Shown: piece after piece, positions 5,393 to 5,602 of the stretch
Numbering within the stretch: the stretch's first letter is position 1
Layout: every line of letters starts with the position of its first letter
Assembly: GCA_018396395.1 (NCBI GenBank)
Contig: JAGTQN010000106.1
Span: forward strand, 1-5,602
DNA length: 5,602 bases
Origin: Candidatus Bathyarchaeota archaeon
GTDB lineage: Archaea; Thermoproteota; CALKCG01; B24; JAGTQN01
Direction: 5' to 3'
Program-made: the position numbers and the translations under genes
The notes under the pieces: generated by a model
The model's database searches: none
What the model saw: only the letters and a program-made list of their open reading frames with translations
What the model was told of the DNA's origin: nothing

Positions 5393-5442
5393 CATCATAT
5401 TCTTCCTAAGAGCGCATGCGTATAGTTAGGAAGATTGATGAT
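5393..5442. terminator. Strong hairpin with palindromic loop after the nuclease gene
   Basis: TCTTCCTAA (5401-5409) pairs perfectly with TTAGGAAGA (5426-5434). After a small internal loop the stem extends with CATC (5393-5396) against GATG (5437-5440). The 16-base loop contains the perfect palindrome CGCATGCG (5413-5420), so the whole could form a two-tier structure. It begins 12 bases after the nuclease stop. No U-run follows on the plus strand, so a classical terminator is not proven. An mRNA 3' end stabiliser, a small structured RNA or a protein-binding site are alternatives. Confidence 0.45.
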
Positions 5443-5475
5443 TTGACTAAGGGATCCGGTAGGCTCATAAAGTTC

Positions 5476-5530
5476 GAAGGAAAAGAGAAAATAAAATGAA
5501 AATGAAAGTGAAAAGAAAGCGAAGGTGAGG
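5476..5530. repeat. Purine-rich low-complexity tract
   Basis: The plus strand is nearly all A/G from GAAGGAAAAGAG through AAAGTGAAAAGAAAGCGAAG. On the minus strand this is T-rich and could end a transcript entering from the right, but the visible right edge shows no clear minus-strand gene. It is the reverse-complement type of the tract at 3554-3601 and shares the word GAAGGAAAAG with it. Confidence 0.45.
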
Positions 5531-5565
5531 ATCTCTGACTTTTTACATAAAGGTTAGGCAGAAAG

Positions 5566-5581
5566 CCCATTTAAATATGGG
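5566..5581 (+). promoter_or_regulatory. TATA box with inverted arms for a gene beyond the right edge
   Basis: CCCATTTAAATATGGG contains a textbook archaeal TATA core (TTTAAATA, 5570-5577) between inverted CCCAT/ATGGG arms. Transcription would begin near 5600, so the gene it serves should start just outside the window. The only frame seen after it (ATG 5582) stops at the last three bases and is not a gene. The symmetrical arms could be an operator overlapping the TATA box, or make the element work in both directions. Confidence 0.5.
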
Positions 5582-5602
5582 ATGAATGCCATGTATTTTT
5601 GA

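Noticed and set aside
1..5602. CRISPR arrays, tRNA or rRNA genes
   Set aside because: No regularly spaced repeats were seen. The one GTTCGA-like word (near 5470) has no cloverleaf around it, and no rRNA-like sequence was noticed.

Overview
The window looks like chromosomal DNA of a (probably thermophilic) archaeon of the Thermoproteota/Bathyarchaeia/Korarchaeia type. Four things point that way: A/T-rich TATA-box promoters about 25-35 bases ahead of near-leaderless genes, heavy use of AGG/AGA and ATA codons, an archaeal-type SepF, and an archaeal MCT-1-like PUA protein. SepF travels with FtsZ, so the host most likely divides with FtsZ. This placement is inference; there is no rRNA or marker gene to confirm it.

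Left part (1-2605): a decayed accessory region with one intact cassette. On the minus strand, 381-946 is the ruined N-terminal portion of a mercuric-reductase-like flavoprotein disulfide reductase. It is broken by several frameshifts and stops but still carries the CX4C redox site and other signature stretches. Its homology stops abruptly near 381, and the following minus-strand sequence (about 146-380) resembles the N-terminus of an archaeal IS transposase, itself short and broken. On the plus strand follows an intact, overlapping HEPN + minimal nucleotidyltransferase (MNT) pair (1201-1596, 1577-1906) with its own promoter; this is a candidate toxin-antitoxin module. Immediately downstream (about 1956-2376) is a frameshifted relic of a NikR/CopG-type nickel-responsive repressor. 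After it comes a second, unidentified remnant (2422-2605).

Middle (2674-3465, minus): an intact TauE/SafE-family anion exporter with two internal repeats. A pyrimidine-rich, gene-free gap follows it.

Right part (3668-5602): intact, better-kept core genes. Minus-strand sepF lies downstream of a PUA-domain RNA-binding protein gene. The PUA gene is divergent from a plus-strand gene for a PD-(D/E)XK nuclease-fold protein with a winged-helix-like region and a C-terminal coiled coil. The nuclease gene is followed by a marked hairpin with a palindromic loop, a purine tract, and a clear TATA box that should drive a gene starting just past the right edge.

Taken together, the right half is a housekeeping block (translation/RNA binding, cell division, DNA metabolism). 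The left half is a graveyard of metal-related genes (mercury reduction, nickel regulation) around a surviving HEPN-MNT cassette. The sulfur/anion exporter sits at the border of the two.
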